Shown: positions 1 to 10,110 of the stretch, in pieces
Layout: every line of letters starts with the position of its first letter
How positions within the stretch are numbered: position 1 is the stretch's first letter
NCBI GenBank assembly: GCA_001942415.1
Contig: MKJX01000111.1
Span: 62,001 to 126,000, forward strand
Direction of reading: 5' to 3'
Length of the DNA: 64,000 nt
Origin: Pseudonocardia sp. CNS-139
GTDB taxonomy: Bacteria > Actinomycetota > Actinomycetes > Mycobacteriales > Pseudonocardiaceae
Notes under the pieces: generated by a model
What the model saw: the letters and a program-made list of their open reading frames with translations, nothing else
Database searches by the model: none
Told to the model about the DNA's origin: nothing
Translations under genes and position numbers: made by a program

Positions 1-392
1 GTAGATCGCGGTGACGGCCACGAGGATCGGTGCGATCACCGACCGCGGGTGCCGAAGAGCGCGTTCGAGAAGAGGTTGGACGTGAGGCCGGTCCGGGCGG
101 CGTGCCGGGCGAAGACGGCGTTGATCCCGCCGTAGACGAGGGCGGCGAGCACCATCCCGATGACGGCGTCCACGGTGCCGACGGTCAGCGCGACGAGGGC
201 GCCCAGGATCAGCCAGAACATGGCGCTGGCCAGCGCCCACCACACACTGGCCAGCGAGAGCCGGCCCATCCGCCAGGAGAGCGGGGTGACGTGGAGCGTG
301 TAGTCCTCGGTCGCGGCGGCGGCCACGACGGCGGGGTCGTCGGTGTCGGACAGCACGAGCGCGGGGAGGGACCGTTCGGCGGCAGAGGACAT
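1..392 (-). CDS. NCS1-family nucleobase/allantoin-type permease, N-terminal part
   Basis: This is the N-terminal part of a nucleobase:cation symporter-1 family membrane transporter, the family that imports cytosine, purines, allantoin or hydantoins. The ATG at 392 follows GGAGC at good spacing. The protein begins with a short cytosolic tail, then a stretch with two hydrophobic segments (around FWLILGALVALTV and IGMVLAALVYGGI) and the family-typical ARTGLTSNLFSNALFGTRG. A frame break near 45 (GGG read as GG) inserts a stop; in the next frame the protein continues with VIAPILVAVTAIY to the window edge. It diverges from the hyuA operon and is the likely uptake system for that operon's substrate. 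Substrate assignment is inference. Confidence 0.8.
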
Positions 393-687
393 GGCTGCTC
401 CGGCTCTGTGACGACGGCTCTGTGACGGACGGGAACCGCCTCGACCGCACTGCGGGGCAGTCGGCGGTGGTGGTCCGGAATCGTTCGTCGCGGAGCGGGG
501 GACCGGATATCCACGGCTCGGACAAAGGCGGTGCCGCCCGGGTTGTGCAGTCCGACCGGGTCGGACGTATCGGGCGGCGGTGCAGCGAACTGCCCTGATC
601 ATCACATGAGATTCAGCAGATTGTCAGGTGTGCGCGGGCGGTGCGCTCCCTACGGTCTTCCGCAACGCCGCTTCTCCAGGAGGCCAC

Positions 688-2275
688 GTGCGGATAGGGA
701 TCGACGTCGGTGGCACGAACACGGACGCCGTGCTGATCGACGGGGACACGGTGCTCGCCGAGGTCAAGGCGGCGACCAGCCCGAACGTCACCTCGGGGAT
801 CGTCGAGGCGCTGCGCGGCCTGCGCGCCCGCCACACGTTCGACCCGGCGGACGTGCGGGCGGTCATGATCGGCACCACGCACTTCATCAACGCGATCACC
901 GAGGCGCAGCGGCTCGCGCCGACGGCCGCGCTGCGCCTGGGCCTGCCGGCGACCGCGGCGCTCCCGCCGTTCTGCGACTGGCCGCGGCGGCTGGTGGACG
1001 CCGTCCGCGGCCGGGCGCACCTGTGCCACGGCGGCCACGAGTTCGACGGCCGGACGATCGCGCCGATCGACCGCAACGAGATCCTGCGCGCGGTCGAGGA
1101 CATGGCAGCGCACGGCGTGCGCTCCGTGGCGGTCTCGTCGGTGTTCAGCCCGGTCAACGCGGCGATGGAGCAGGAGGCCGCGGCGATCGTCACCGAGCAG
1201 CTGCCCGACGTGCACGTGAGCCTCTCGCACGAGATCGGCCGGATGGGGCTGCTCGAACGGGAGAACGCGACGATCATCAACGCCTGCCTGCGCGAGCTGG
1301 CCGAGCAGATCTGCGACGGCCTGTCCGGCGCGCTGACGGGCGAGGGCTTCACCGGGGCGCTGTTCCTCAGCCAGAACGACGGCACGCTCATGGACGTCGA
1401 GTACGCGCGCCAGTACCCGGTCGCGACGTTCGCATCCGGCCCGACCAACTCGATGCGGGGCGCCGCGTTCCTCTCCGGGCTCGACACGTGCGCCGTCGTC
1501 GACGTCGGCGGGACGACCACCGACGTCGGCGTCCTGCAGGGCGGGTTCCCGCGGGAGGCGACGACCGAGGTCAGCGTCGGCGGGGTGCGCACGAACTTCC
1601 GCATGCCCGACGTGCTCTCCGTCGGGATCGGCGGGGGCAGCCGGGTCCGCGCGGACACCGCCGCTCCCGCCGTCGGCCCGGACAGCGTCGGCTACCGGCT
1701 GCGGCAGGAGGCGCTGGTGTTCGGCGGCGCCACGCTGACCGCGACCGACCTCGCCGTCGCGGCCGGGATGGCCGACATCGGCGACCGGTCGGCGGTGGCG
1801 GGGCTCGACCGGGCGACCGTCCGGGCCGGGCTGGACCACATCGCCGCCGAGACCGTGCGGATCGTCGACCGGATGCGCACGAGCGCGCGCTCCGCCGGTC
1901 GTGCTCGTCGGCGGCGGGAGCATTCTGTTGCCCGACGCGCTGCCGGGTGTCCAGGCGGTGCACCGGCCGGAGCGGTTCGCCGTGGCCAACGCGATCGGCG
2001 CGGCGATCGCGCAGGTCGGCGGCGAGGTGGACCGCATCTTCTCCGTCGACCCCGGGCGCCGGCAGACCGTGCTCGACGAGGCCAAGGACGAGGCGGTCCG
2101 GCGCGCGACGGCCGCGGGCGCGGACCCGCGCACGGTCGCGGTGGTGGACGTCGAGGAGGTGCCGATCGCCTACCTGCCGGGCAACGCGACCCGGATCCGG
2201 GTGCGGGCGGTCGGCGACCTGGTCCTCGGCGCGCAGCGGGCCGAGGAACGCGCGCTGACGGGAGGCCTCGCGTGA
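688..2275 (+). CDS. hydantoinase/oxoprolinase family protein (HyuA-like)
   Basis: An ATP-dependent hydantoinase/5-oxoprolinase A-type protein of about 528 residues, expected to open a cyclic amide ring. It has the N-terminal phosphate loop DVGGTNTDAVL and the second actin-fold loop DVGGTTTDVGVL near residue 270, then GIGGGSRV. The GTG at 688 is chosen because AGGAGG lies 4 bases upstream and the fold starts at once (RIGIDVGG). A frame break near 1885-1900 separates the main body from the C-terminal part (VLVGGGSILLP onward), so 1-2 bases are wrong there or the gene is broken. Its stop overlaps the next GTG (GTGA). No HyuB-type subunit is present; a DUF917 protein takes that position. Confidence 0.82.
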
Positions 2276-3384
2276 GCACGGTGCTGACCGCCGCCGACTT
2301 GCCCGACCTCGTCTGCGGGGCGGCGCTGCTGGGCACAGGGGGCGGCGGTGACCCGCAGATCGGCCGCACGCTCGTCGCCCAGGCGCTCGGCGACGGGGCG
2401 ATCACGCTGGTCACCCCCGACGAGCTGGCCGACGACGACCTCGTCATCCCGACGGCGCTGATGGGCGCGCCGAGCGTGCTGCTGGAGCGGCTGCCGCGGG
2501 GCACCGAGCCGGTCGAGGCGCTGCGCCGGCTGGAACGGCACATCGGCCGCCCGGCGACCGCGACGATGCCGATCGAGTCCGGCGGGATCAACTCGACGAT
2601 CCCGCTGCTGGTCGCGGCCCAGCTGGGGCTGCCGGTCGTGGACGCGGACGGGATGGGCCGCGCGTTCCCCGAGCTGCAGATGGAGACGTTCGCCGTGTAC
2701 GGCGTCGACGGGTCGCCGCTCGCGATCGCCGACGAGCACGGCCACACCGCGCTCGTCGAGACCGGCGCGGACAACCGGAAGATGGAGCGGTTCGCGCGCG
2801 CCATCACCGTCCGGATGGGCGGCGTCGGCTACATCGCCGAGTACGCGATGACCGGCGCGCAGGTCAAACGCACCGCGATCGCCGGCACCCTCTCGCTCGC
2901 GCTGCGGCTGGGCCGGACCCTCCGCGTCGCCCGCGAGCGGCACCGCGACCCGATCGCGGTGCTGGCCGAGGTGCTGCCGGACACGCCGTACCGGCACGGG
3001 CGGGCGCTCTTCACCGGCAAGGTGGTGGACGTCGACCGGCGCACGGAGGACGGGTTCACCCGCGGGCTCGCCCGGATCGCCGCGTTCGAGGGCGACGCGA
3101 CCTGCGAGATCACGTTCCAGAACGAGTACCTCGTGGCGCGCGTCGACGGCCGGGTGGTCGCGCTCGTGCCCGACCTGGTCACGGCGCTGCACCTGGAGAC
3201 CGGCGAGCCGATCACCGCGGAGGCGCTGCGCTTCGGGCAGCGGGTGTGCGTGTTCGGGATCGCGACGCCGGACATCATGCGCACGCCGGAGGCCCTGGCC
3301 GTGTTCGGGCCCGCCGCGTTCGGGCTCACCGAGACGTTCGTCCCCGTCGAGAGGCTCGCCGAGCCGGTCGGAGGTGCCGCATGA
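2272..3384 (+). CDS. DUF917 family protein (S-methyl-thiohydantoin desulfurase-like)
   Basis: An intact 370-residue DUF917 protein, the family renamed after S-methyl thiohydantoin desulfurase and usually found beside HyuA-type hydantoinases. Visible family marks are the glycine-rich GAALLGTGGGGDP near the start, DADGMGRAFPELQM in the middle and FQNEYLVAR in the C-terminal half. It starts at a GTG overlapping the hyuA stop and ends with an ATGA overlap into the FAD subunit gene, so the genes are translationally coupled. Its frame equals that of the upstream part of hyuA, which makes a false 918-residue fusion possible; the true hyuA end lies in another frame. A hydrolytic role on a ring or thio-ring is family knowledge, not shown here. 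Confidence 0.85.
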   Translation: MSTVLTAADLPDLVCGAALLGTGGGGDPQIGRTLVAQALGDGAITLVTPDELADDDLVIPTALMGAPSVLLERLPRGTEPVEALRRLERHIGRPATATMPIESGGINSTIPLLVAAQLGLPVVDADGMGRAFPELQMETFAVYGVDGSPLAIADEHGHTALVETGADNRKMERFARAITVRMGGVGYIAEYAMTGAQVKRTAIAGTLSLALRLGRTLRVARERHRDPIAVLAEVLPDTPYRHGRALFTGKVVDVDRRTEDGFTRGLARIAAFEGDATCEITFQNEYLVARVDGRVVALVPDLVTALHLETGEPITAEALRFGQRVCVFGIATPDIMRTPEALAVFGPAAFGLTETFVPVERLAEPVGGAA

Positions 3385-4208
3385 CCCTGTCCCTGACGGC
3401 CGCGCAGCTACACGGTCCCACCTCGCTGGCCGAGGCCGTGCGGCTGGTCGCGGGCGGAGCGGTCCCGCTCGCCGGGGGCACGTGGATCATGCGCGGGCCC
3501 CGTGCCGGCGACCACGTCGTGCTGGCCGGGCTCGCCGAGCTGCACGGGGTCGCCACCGCGGGGGACACCGTGGTGGTCGGCGCGCTCGCCACCCACGCCG
3601 AGCTGGCCCGGCACGCCTGGCCGCCGGCGCTCGCGGCCCTGCGGACGGCCGCGGCGGAGTCGGCGTTCCCGCAGGTCCGGAACGTGGCGACGGTGGGCGG
3701 CAACATCGGGGCGGCCGGGTTCGCCGAGGCCGACCTCGTGCCCGCCCTCCTCGCGCTCGACGCGCGGCTCCGCCTCGGGGACGCGGGCGGGGCCGTCCCG
3801 CTCGCCGGCTACCTGGCCGCCCGGCCGGCCGGTGCGCTCGTGGTCGCCGTCGAGGTCGACGCGCCCGCGGGGCGGACGTCCGGGTTCGCGCGCCAGACCG
3901 TGCGCGGCGGGGGCGAGTACGCGATCGCGTCCGTGGCGCTGGCCGTCGACCGGGACGCGGCCGGTGTCGTGACGGCCGCCCGCGTGGCCGTCGGCGCGGT
4001 GGAGCCGGTGGCCCGGCGCTGCCCGGAGGCGGAGTCCGCGCTGGTCGGGGCCCCGCTGACGGCCGCGTCGGCGCGCGCCGCGGGCGCCGCGGCCGCCGCC
4101 GGGCTCCACCCGCGCGACGCCCCGGACGCCCCCGGCTGGTACCGCGCCGCCGTCCTGCCCGCCGTGTTCGAACGCGCCGCCGCGCGTGCCGCCGAGGAGC
4201 CCCGATGA
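3381..4208 (+). CDS. FAD-binding subunit of a molybdenum hydroxylase (CoxM/XdhB-like)
   Basis: Medium subunit of a xanthine-dehydrogenase-family molybdenum hydroxylase, about 275 residues and intact. It binds FAD between the iron-sulfur subunit and the electron acceptor. The N-terminal FAD motif is VPLAGGTWIMRG and the second is ATVGGNIGAA near residue 110; the family form is usually AGGT/Q then TxGG. The ATG overlaps the DUF917 stop, and its own stop overlaps the next ATG. The order FAD subunit, 2Fe-2S subunit, Mo subunit is standard for the family. Substrate is not predictable from this subunit. Confidence 0.88.
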   Translation: MTLSLTAAQLHGPTSLAEAVRLVAGGAVPLAGGTWIMRGPRAGDHVVLAGLAELHGVATAGDTVVVGALATHAELARHAWPPALAALRTAAAESAFPQVRNVATVGGNIGAAGFAEADLVPALLALDARLRLGDAGGAVPLAGYLAARPAGALVVAVEVDAPAGRTSGFARQTVRGGGEYAIASVALAVDRDAAGVVTAARVAVGAVEPVARRCPEAESALVGAPLTAASARAAGAAAAAGLHPRDAPDAPGWYRAAVLPAVFERAAARAAEEPR

Positions 4209-4668
4209 TCCAGAAGCTCACCTCAACGGCCGCGAGACGGCCGTCGACGTGGACCCGATGACCCCGCTGCTCGACGTGCTGCGCGACCGGCTCGGGCTGC
4301 GCGGCGCCAAGGCCGGTTGCGGCGAGGGTCGATGCGGGGCCTGCACCGTGCGGCTCGGCGACCGGACCGTGGCGTCCTGCCTGCTGCCGACGGTGCTCGC
4401 GACCGAGCCCGTGACCACCGTGGAGGGCATCGCCCCGCCGGACGGGCCGCTGCACCCGGTGCAGGACGCGCTGCTGGAGCACGGCGGTGTGCAGTGCGGC
4501 GCGTGCATCCCGGGGATGGTGGTGAGCATCTGCACGCTCCTCGAGTCCGACCCCGATCCGGACGAGGCGACCGTGCGGGCCGGGCTGACCGGCAACATCT
4601 GCCGCTGCACCGGCTACCAGAAGATCGTCGAGGCGGCGCTGGCCGCGGCCGGGAAGGACCAGCCGTGA
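4205..4668 (+). CDS. [2Fe-2S] subunit of a molybdenum hydroxylase (CoxS/XdhC-type small subunit)
   Basis: Small electron-transfer subunit, about 154 residues. The plant-ferredoxin cluster ligands are visible in AGCGEGRCGACTVRLG followed by VASC, and the second cluster domain in VQCGACIPGM and ICRCTGY. The ATG at 4205 gives MIQKLT; a frame break near 4222 (ACC CTC read with one C too few) shifts to the frame that carries LNGRETAVDVDP and all cysteines. The stop overlaps the GTG of the Mo subunit. The QCGACIPG variant of the usual QCGFCTPG is slightly unusual but keeps both ligands. Confidence 0.86.
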
Positions 4669-6952
4669 GCGCGATCGGGCGCCGGGTGCGCCGCTCCGAC
4701 GGGGACGCGAAGGTGCGCGGCACCGCCGTCTACGGGATGGACCACACCGAGCCGGGCATGCTGCACGCCGCCGTCCGGCGCGCGGAGGTGCCGGCGGCCC
4801 GGATCGTGCGCGTCGACACGACGGAGGCGGCCGCGATGCCCGGCGTGCGGGCGGTCGCGACCGCGGCGGACGCCCCGGGACGCTCCGGGATGCTCGTCGT
4901 GAAGGACCAGACCGTGTTCGCGGCGGGCGACGTGCGCTACGTCGCGAGCCGGTCGCCGCCGTCGCCGCCGACACGCCGGAGCAGGCCGCGGCCGCCGCCG
5001 CCGCGATCCGGGTGGAGCTGGCCGAGCTGGAACCGGTGCTCGACCTGGAGACGGCGCTCGACCCCGGCACCCGGCACGTGCACCCCGACTGGGCGGACCA
5101 CGTGACCCTCGTGCCCGGGCCGCGCGGCGGGAACCTCGCCTGGGAGGCCCGGATCGAGCGTGGCGACGTGGAGGCGGCGTTCGCGGCCGCGCACGCCGTC
5201 GTCGCCGACACCTACCGGGTGCCGCGCCAGCACCAGAGCCCCATCGAGCCGCACGCGGCCGTCGCCCGGTTCGAGCAGGGCCGGTACGTCGTGCACACGC
5301 CGACCCAGTTCCCCTACCTCGTCCGCAGCCGGGTCGCGGAGCTGCTCGGGGCGCGGCCCTCGGCCGTGCGGGTTGTCGTGCCGACGATCGGCGGTGGGTT
5401 CGGCGGCAAGCTCGACGCGCTGCTGGAGCCGATCGCCTGCGTGCTCGCCCGGAAGTCGGGACGGCCGGTGCGGGTGCTCAACACCCGGGCCGAGGAGCTG
5501 GCCACCGCGGGTCCGCGGGAGAACGCGGTGGTGCACCTGCGCACCGCCGTCGACGCCGACGGGCGCATCCTCGCGCAGGACGGGCTGGTCCTGGCCGACA
5601 ACGGCGCCAACTCCAGCGGCGAGACCGTGGCCTGCGCCGGGGTGGCCCCGCTCGCCCTCGGCGGCACGTACGCGATCCCGGCCGCCCGCTACCGCAGCCA
5701 GGTGGTCTACACCAACACCCCGCCGACCGCGGCGTTCCGCGGCGTGAACGGCGTCTACTGCACCTACGCGCAGGAGATGCACCTCGACCACATCGCCCGC
5801 GAGCTGCGGATCGACCGGCGCGAGATCCGGATGCGCAACGTGCTGCGCCGCGGCGGGGAGATGGTCAACGGCCAGGTCCTCGACGACGCGCACCTCGTCG
5901 AGGCGCTGGAGTCGGTGGAACGGCGGGCCCCGTGGGCCGGGCTGACGGCGCGCCCGCGGCCGTTGCGCGGGGTGGCGGTCGTGCCGCTGACCTGGATCAC
6001 CAACCCCGGGCCCGCCGAGGCCGCCGTCCGCCTCGCCGAGGACGGGACGTGATGGTGACCTGCGCGGGCGCGAGATCGGGACGGGCGCGATCGCCACCGG
6101 CGTGCGCCAGATCGTCGCCGAGCAGCTCGGCGTGGACGTCGACGACGTGCTGGTGGCCGCGGCGGACACCGACACCGGCGGCTACGACCACGGCGCGCAG
6201 GGCAGCCGGACCGTCTACGGGATGGGCAGCGCGGCCAACGACGCGGCCACGCAGGTCCGTGCGCAGGTCCTCGCGACGGCGGCCGGGCTGCTGGAGGCGG
6301 CCGAGTCCGACCTGGAGATCGTCGAGGGCGAGGTCCGGGTCACCGGCGCCCCCGACAGCGCGGTGACCCTCGCCGCGGTGGCCGGCGCGGCGATGTGGGG
6401 CGGTGGCCCGATCTCGGCGACCGGCCGGTTCGTCGCCCCGCCCGTCCCGTTCGACGCCGGGTGCATGACCGGTGCGTTGTTCACGCACTTCAGCGGGGCC
6501 TCGTACCACGCGCACCTGGCCGAGGTGGAGGTCGACCCGGACACGGGCGCCGTCACGGTGGTGCGCTACGTCGTCGCCCAGGACGTCGGCCGCGCGATCA
6601 ACCCGACGATGATCGAGGGCCAGATCCACGGCGGGGTGGCGCAGGGTCTCGGGTACGCGCTGTTCGAGGAGCTGCGGATCGACGACCGCGGCCGCGTGGT
6701 GGACACCGACCTGGAGCGCTACCGGCTGCGACGGCGCTCGACGTGCCGCAGGTGGACATCGAGCTGCTGGAGAACCCGTGCGCGTCCGGGCCGTTCGGGG
6801 CCAAGGGCGCGGCGGAGCCGCCGATCCTGCCGGTCGCCGCGGTGGTCGCGTGCGCGGTGGCCGACGCGATCGGCGCGCCGGTCGAGACCCTGCCGCTCTC
6901 GCCGATGCGCGTGCTGGCGGCGCTGCGGGAGCGGCAGGCGGTGGCGCCCTGA
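4665..6952 (+). CDS. molybdopterin-binding large subunit of a xanthine dehydrogenase family hydroxylase
   Basis: Catalytic subunit of about 762 residues that hydroxylates a carbon next to a ring nitrogen or similar, using water. Motifs include GGGFGGK, TAAFRGVNG, QIHGGVAQGLGYALFEE and the C-terminal GAKGAAEPP, which supplies the catalytic glutamate. The CO dehydrogenase loop AYxCSFR is absent, so this is not a form I CO dehydrogenase. The GTG at 4665 overlaps the previous stop. Four frame breaks (near 4942, 6050, 6083 and 6728) each look like loss of one base from a GG or CC pair, and rejoining them gives one continuous family protein. It forms a heterotrimer with the two preceding gene products. 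Confidence 0.84.
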
Positions 6953-6995
6953 GTGGCTGCTCGGACGTCGTGAGCGGGAGCAGGAGGTGACGACG

Positions 6996-8567
6996 ATGAC
7001 GGACGTGACCGTCGGGCACGTGCTCGTCGAGCTGGGCCAGCAGGCGGTGGACGTGCTGTGCGCCGCCGACGGCGGTCTCGGCGCGCCGGTCCGCCGCGCC
7101 CGGATCTGGGACGCCGCCGACAGCGAGCTGGCCACGGGCGACCTGGTGCTCGCGGTCGGGGTGGTGGCGGCGTCGCCGCTGCTGTCGCGGCTGCTGGCGG
7201 CCGCCGCGGTGGCGCGGGTGGCCGCCGTCGCCATCCGCGGGCCGGTCAACCTCGCGTGGGTGCGGGCCGAGGCCGAGCAGGTGGGCGTCACCGTGCTGGT
7301 CGTGCGGTGCGAGCTGTCGTGGGACCACGTCCACGGCCGGGTCCGGGCCCTGGTCGCGGGCGCGACCGAGCCGCCCTCCGGGCCCTCGGACCTGTACGTG
7401 GTGGCCAGCACCGCGGCCGCGGCGCTCGGCGGGGCGGTCGAGATCGACGACGCCCGGCTGCGGCTGCTGGCCTTCGCGCACCCGCCCGGTGGACGGATGG
7501 CGCTGGTCACCCCGCTCCCGGCGCGATCGCCGGCCTGGCTCGCCGGGTCGGACCTGCTGCGGCGGCTGCGCTGTGCCGGCGAGCCGGTGCGGGTCGACCC
7601 GCCCGGCGGCCGGGCCCATCTGGTGGTGCCGGTCCGCGCGGGTGGGGACGTGCTCGGCTACGTGTGGCTCACGGAGGGCTCCGAGCCGCTCGGGCGCCGG
7701 CACCAACGGGTGCTCGCCGGGGTCGCCCGGGTGGTGGCGGGGCACCTGCGGCGGGCCGGCGGCGCCGAGTGCCGGCCGCTGCGCGAGCTGCTCGCCCGCG
7801 CTCTCGCCCGCGGCGACACGGCCGCGCTGGCCGCGCGGCTGCGGCTCGACCGGGACACGGCGTTCGCCGTGGTCGGCTTCCGGCCGCGTGGGCGGTGGCC
7901 CGATCCCGCCGTCGACCCGCTGTACGTGCGTGACCAGCTGGAGCTGCGCGCCGAGCTGGCCGGTGGTGCCGCGGTCGTGCACGGCGACCACGTGTACGCG
8001 GTGGTGCCGGTGGGCCGGACCGATCCCGGCGATCTCACCGGGCTCGCCGCCGCGGTCGTCTCGCTGATCGCGAGTCAGCTCGGGTGGGATCTCGTGGCCG
8101 TCGCGGAGCCCGTCGCGGCCTCGCTCGACGGGCTCGCCGGCGTCCGCGAGCAGCTCGACCGGGCGCTGCACCTGCTGGCCGAGGACCCGGACCGGGCCGT
8201 GGCGACGGCCGCCGAGCTGCGTCCGCGCGTGACGCTGGCGATGGTGCGTGAGCTGGCCCGCGACCGGCCGGAGATCCTCGCCGGACCGGTGCAGACACTG
8301 CACGAGATCGACCGGACCCGCCGCACCGACTACCTCACGACCCTGCGGGCCTACTTCGACGCCGCGTCCGACCTGACCGAGGCCGCGCGCGTGCTGTTCG
8401 TGCACCGCAACACACTGCGCTACCGGCTGCGCCGGATCCAGGAGCTGTGCGGGCTCGACCTCTCGGACCCGGTGGAGCGGCTGGTGGCCGAGCTGCAGCT
8501 GCGGCTCCTCCCCGGGGACGCACCCCCGGCCCGGGTGTCGGCGGTCGAGCAGCGCGCCTCGGGCTGA
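6996..8567 (+). CDS. PucR family transcriptional regulator
   Basis: An intact 523-residue regulator. The N-terminal half carries a PucR-like domain (RIWDAADSELATGDLVLAVG) and the C-terminus the PucR helix-turn-helix, AARVLFVHRNTLRYRLRRIQ. The family regulates purine, allantoin and other nitrogen-compound catabolism. The ATG at 6996 has AGGAGG eight bases upstream. It is the last gene of the rightward hyuA-DUF917-Mo hydroxylase operon, 43 bases after the large subunit, so it probably senses that operon's substrate or product. It ends 10 bases from the oppositely oriented second PucR gene. Confidence 0.88.
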   Translation: MTDVTVGHVLVELGQQAVDVLCAADGGLGAPVRRARIWDAADSELATGDLVLAVGVVAASPLLSRLLAAAAVARVAAVAIRGPVNLAWVRAEAEQVGVTVLVVRCELSWDHVHGRVRALVAGATEPPSGPSDLYVVASTAAAALGGAVEIDDARLRLLAFAHPPGGRMALVTPLPARSPAWLAGSDLLRRLRCAGEPVRVDPPGGRAHLVVPVRAGGDVLGYVWLTEGSEPLGRRHQRVLAGVARVVAGHLRRAGGAECRPLRELLARALARGDTAALAARLRLDRDTAFAVVGFRPRGRWPDPAVDPLYVRDQLELRAELAGGAAVVHGDHVYAVVPVGRTDPGDLTGLAAAVVSLIASQLGWDLVAVAEPVAASLDGLAGVREQLDRALHLLAEDPDRAVATAAELRPRVTLAMVRELARDRPEILAGPVQTLHEIDRTRRTDYLTTLRAYFDAASDLTEAARVLFVHRNTLRYRLRRIQELCGLDLSDPVERLVAELQLRLLPGDAPPARVSAVEQRASG

Positions 8568-8577
8568 CGCCTGCTGC

Positions 8578-10110
8578 TCAGTGGCCGCCGCGCAGCACCC
8601 GGCAGGCGAGCTGGACGACGAGCCGGTCGTCCGCGCGGGTCAGGTCCACGTGCAGGAGCTGCTGGACCCGTTCGATGCGCTGGTTGACGGTGTTGCGGTG
8701 GACGCCGAGGTGGCTCGCGGTCGCCGTCGCCGACGACTCCCGGTCGAGGTAGACGGCGAGCGTGTCGAGCAGCACGTCCTGCCCGCCGAGCGGGGCGAGC
8801 AGCGTGGCGGCGTACGACGTGAACGCCTCCGACTGGTGCCAGCGGGCGAGGTACCGGCGCGCGCCCAGCCCGTCGACGTGCTCCACCGGCCCGCGCGCCC
8901 CGGCGAACAGGCTGGCCTCGGCGGCCTCCTGCAGGGTCGTCGCGATGCCGCCGCGCCCCTCGTACGGGCGGCCGACACCGGCCACCAACGGCACCTCGTC
9001 GCCGACGGTCGCCAACGCGGCCGCCACGGCGTCGCGGACCCCCCGGAAGCTCTCCGACGGTGGCTCGGTGTCCGCGGTGGTCCACAGCACCCACCCGTCG
9101 GCGCGCTCGGCGAACGCCCCGGTCAGCCCGCACCGGCGCAAGGCGTCGGCGACGGCGGCGGCGCCGGCCGGGGTCGGTGTGGCGTCGCCGGTGAGCCGCA
9201 GGTAGACCCCGGTGTGCCAGCCGTCGAGCCGCCAGCCCACGCGCAGCGCGCGTTCCACGGTCTGGCGGCCGACCGCGCGGGTGGGGTCCATCAGCTCCGC
9301 GGCGAGCGTGCTGCGGTCGCGGGCGTCGCGCTCGCCGGCCACCCGTTCCCGGGCCGTGGCCGCGGCCACCGCGAACGCCACCACCCGCAGCAGCGTCACC
9401 ACGCCGTCGACCCAGACCGGCGGGGCCTCGGGCAGCAGTGCGGCGACCCAGAGGTCCGGCCGCAGCGGGTCGTCGACGGTCACCGGGGCCAGCACGAGGT
9501 GCCCGTCGCCGGCGGGCCCGGCCTGCGCGGCCGCTGGGAGCGGGACGCCCGCCAGCGGGAGGTCCTCCGCCCCGGCGAGCACCCCGCGGTCGCGGCCGAC
9601 GAGCGCGACCGGGGTGCCGAGCCCGCCGTGGAGCGCGTCGAGGATCTGCGCGGTGGTCGCCCCCGCCGGCAGCCGCCGCACCACCTGCAGGACGCGGGCC
9701 GTGGCCAGGTGCACCGGGTCGTGCACGTGCCGGGCCAGCGCGGCGGCGATCCCGACCGGCTGCGCGTCCGGCACGGAGACCAGCGGCAGCGCGAGCCGGT
9801 CGCACATGCGCCGGGTGGAGGTGAGCACCCGGCGCCGCCCGGTGGTGACGAGCCCGGCGAGACCGCGGGCGTGCCCGGCCCGCGCCACGACCTCCAGCTC
9901 GTAGCCGAGCGGGTTGCGGAAGGCCGTGACGGCCAGCGTGCCGGCCGGGAGCGTCTCGACGTCGCCGAGCACGTGCACGACGGCGACGTCCGCGATCTCG
10001 CGGTCGAGGCCGGCGGCGCCGCCGACCAGCTCCGCCCCGGCCAGCTCCGCGACACCCAGCAGGTGCGCCACGCGCAGCCGGCCCCCGGGCGCCGGCCCGG
10101 GCGCGCTCAC
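8578..10110 (-). CDS. PucR family transcriptional regulator (second)
   Basis: An intact regulator of about 510 residues with an N-terminal PucR domain (LLGVAELAGAELVGG, then VHVLGDVETLPAGTLAVTA) and a C-terminal helix-turn-helix, ATASHLGVHRNTVNQRIERVQ. The GTG at 10110 is preferred because it overlaps the stop of the DUF917 gene as GTGA. A longer reading to 10194 lies inside DUF917 and has no PucR similarity. It closes the leftward Mo hydroxylase operon, mirroring the PucR gene at 6996. The two regulators differ clearly in sequence, so this is not a recent duplication. Confidence 0.87.
   Translation of the reverse strand: MSAPGPAPGGRLRVAHLLGVAELAGAELVGGAAGLDREIADVAVVHVLGDVETLPAGTLAVTAFRNPLGYELEVVARAGHARGLAGLVTTGRRRVLTSTRRMCDRLALPLVSVPDAQPVGIAAALARHVHDPVHLATARVLQVVRRLPAGATTAQILDALHGGLGTPVALVGRDRGVLAGAEDLPLAGVPLPAAAQAGPAGDGHLVLAPVTVDDPLRPDLWVAALLPEAPPVWVDGVVTLLRVVAFAVAAATARERVAGERDARDRSTLAAELMDPTRAVGRQTVERALRVGWRLDGWHTGVYLRLTGDATPTPAGAAAVADALRRCGLTGAFAERADGWVLWTTADTEPPSESFRGVRDAVAAALATVGDEVPLVAGVGRPYEGRGGIATTLQEAAEASLFAGARGPVEHVDGLGARRYLARWHQSEAFTSYAATLLAPLGGQDVLLDTLAVYLDRESSATATASHLGVHRNTVNQRIERVQQLLHVDLTRADDRLVVQLACRVLRGGH

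Noticed and set aside
621-656. TTGTCA and TACGGT as a -35/-10 pair for the hyuA operon
   Set aside because: The spacing is 24 bases, too long for a standard promoter; no convincing promoter was found in 393-687.
628-3384. A single HyuA-DUF917 fusion protein of 918 residues
   Set aside because: The stretch between about 1900 and 2270 is nonsense in that frame, whereas another frame carries the true HyuA C-terminus and a stop overlapping the DUF917 GTG.
4665-6952. Carbon monoxide dehydrogenase (CoxL) as the identity of the Mo subunits
   Set aside because: None of the three large subunits shows the AYxCSFR active-site loop of form I CO dehydrogenase; the general xanthine dehydrogenase family is all that can be supported.
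5997-8405. An 802-codon open frame on the minus strand opposite the Mo hydroxylase and PucR genes
   Set aside because: Its translation is rich in Arg, Gly, Asp, His and Pro without any motif, as expected for a mirror frame in very GC-rich DNA; the plus-strand genes have clear family motifs.
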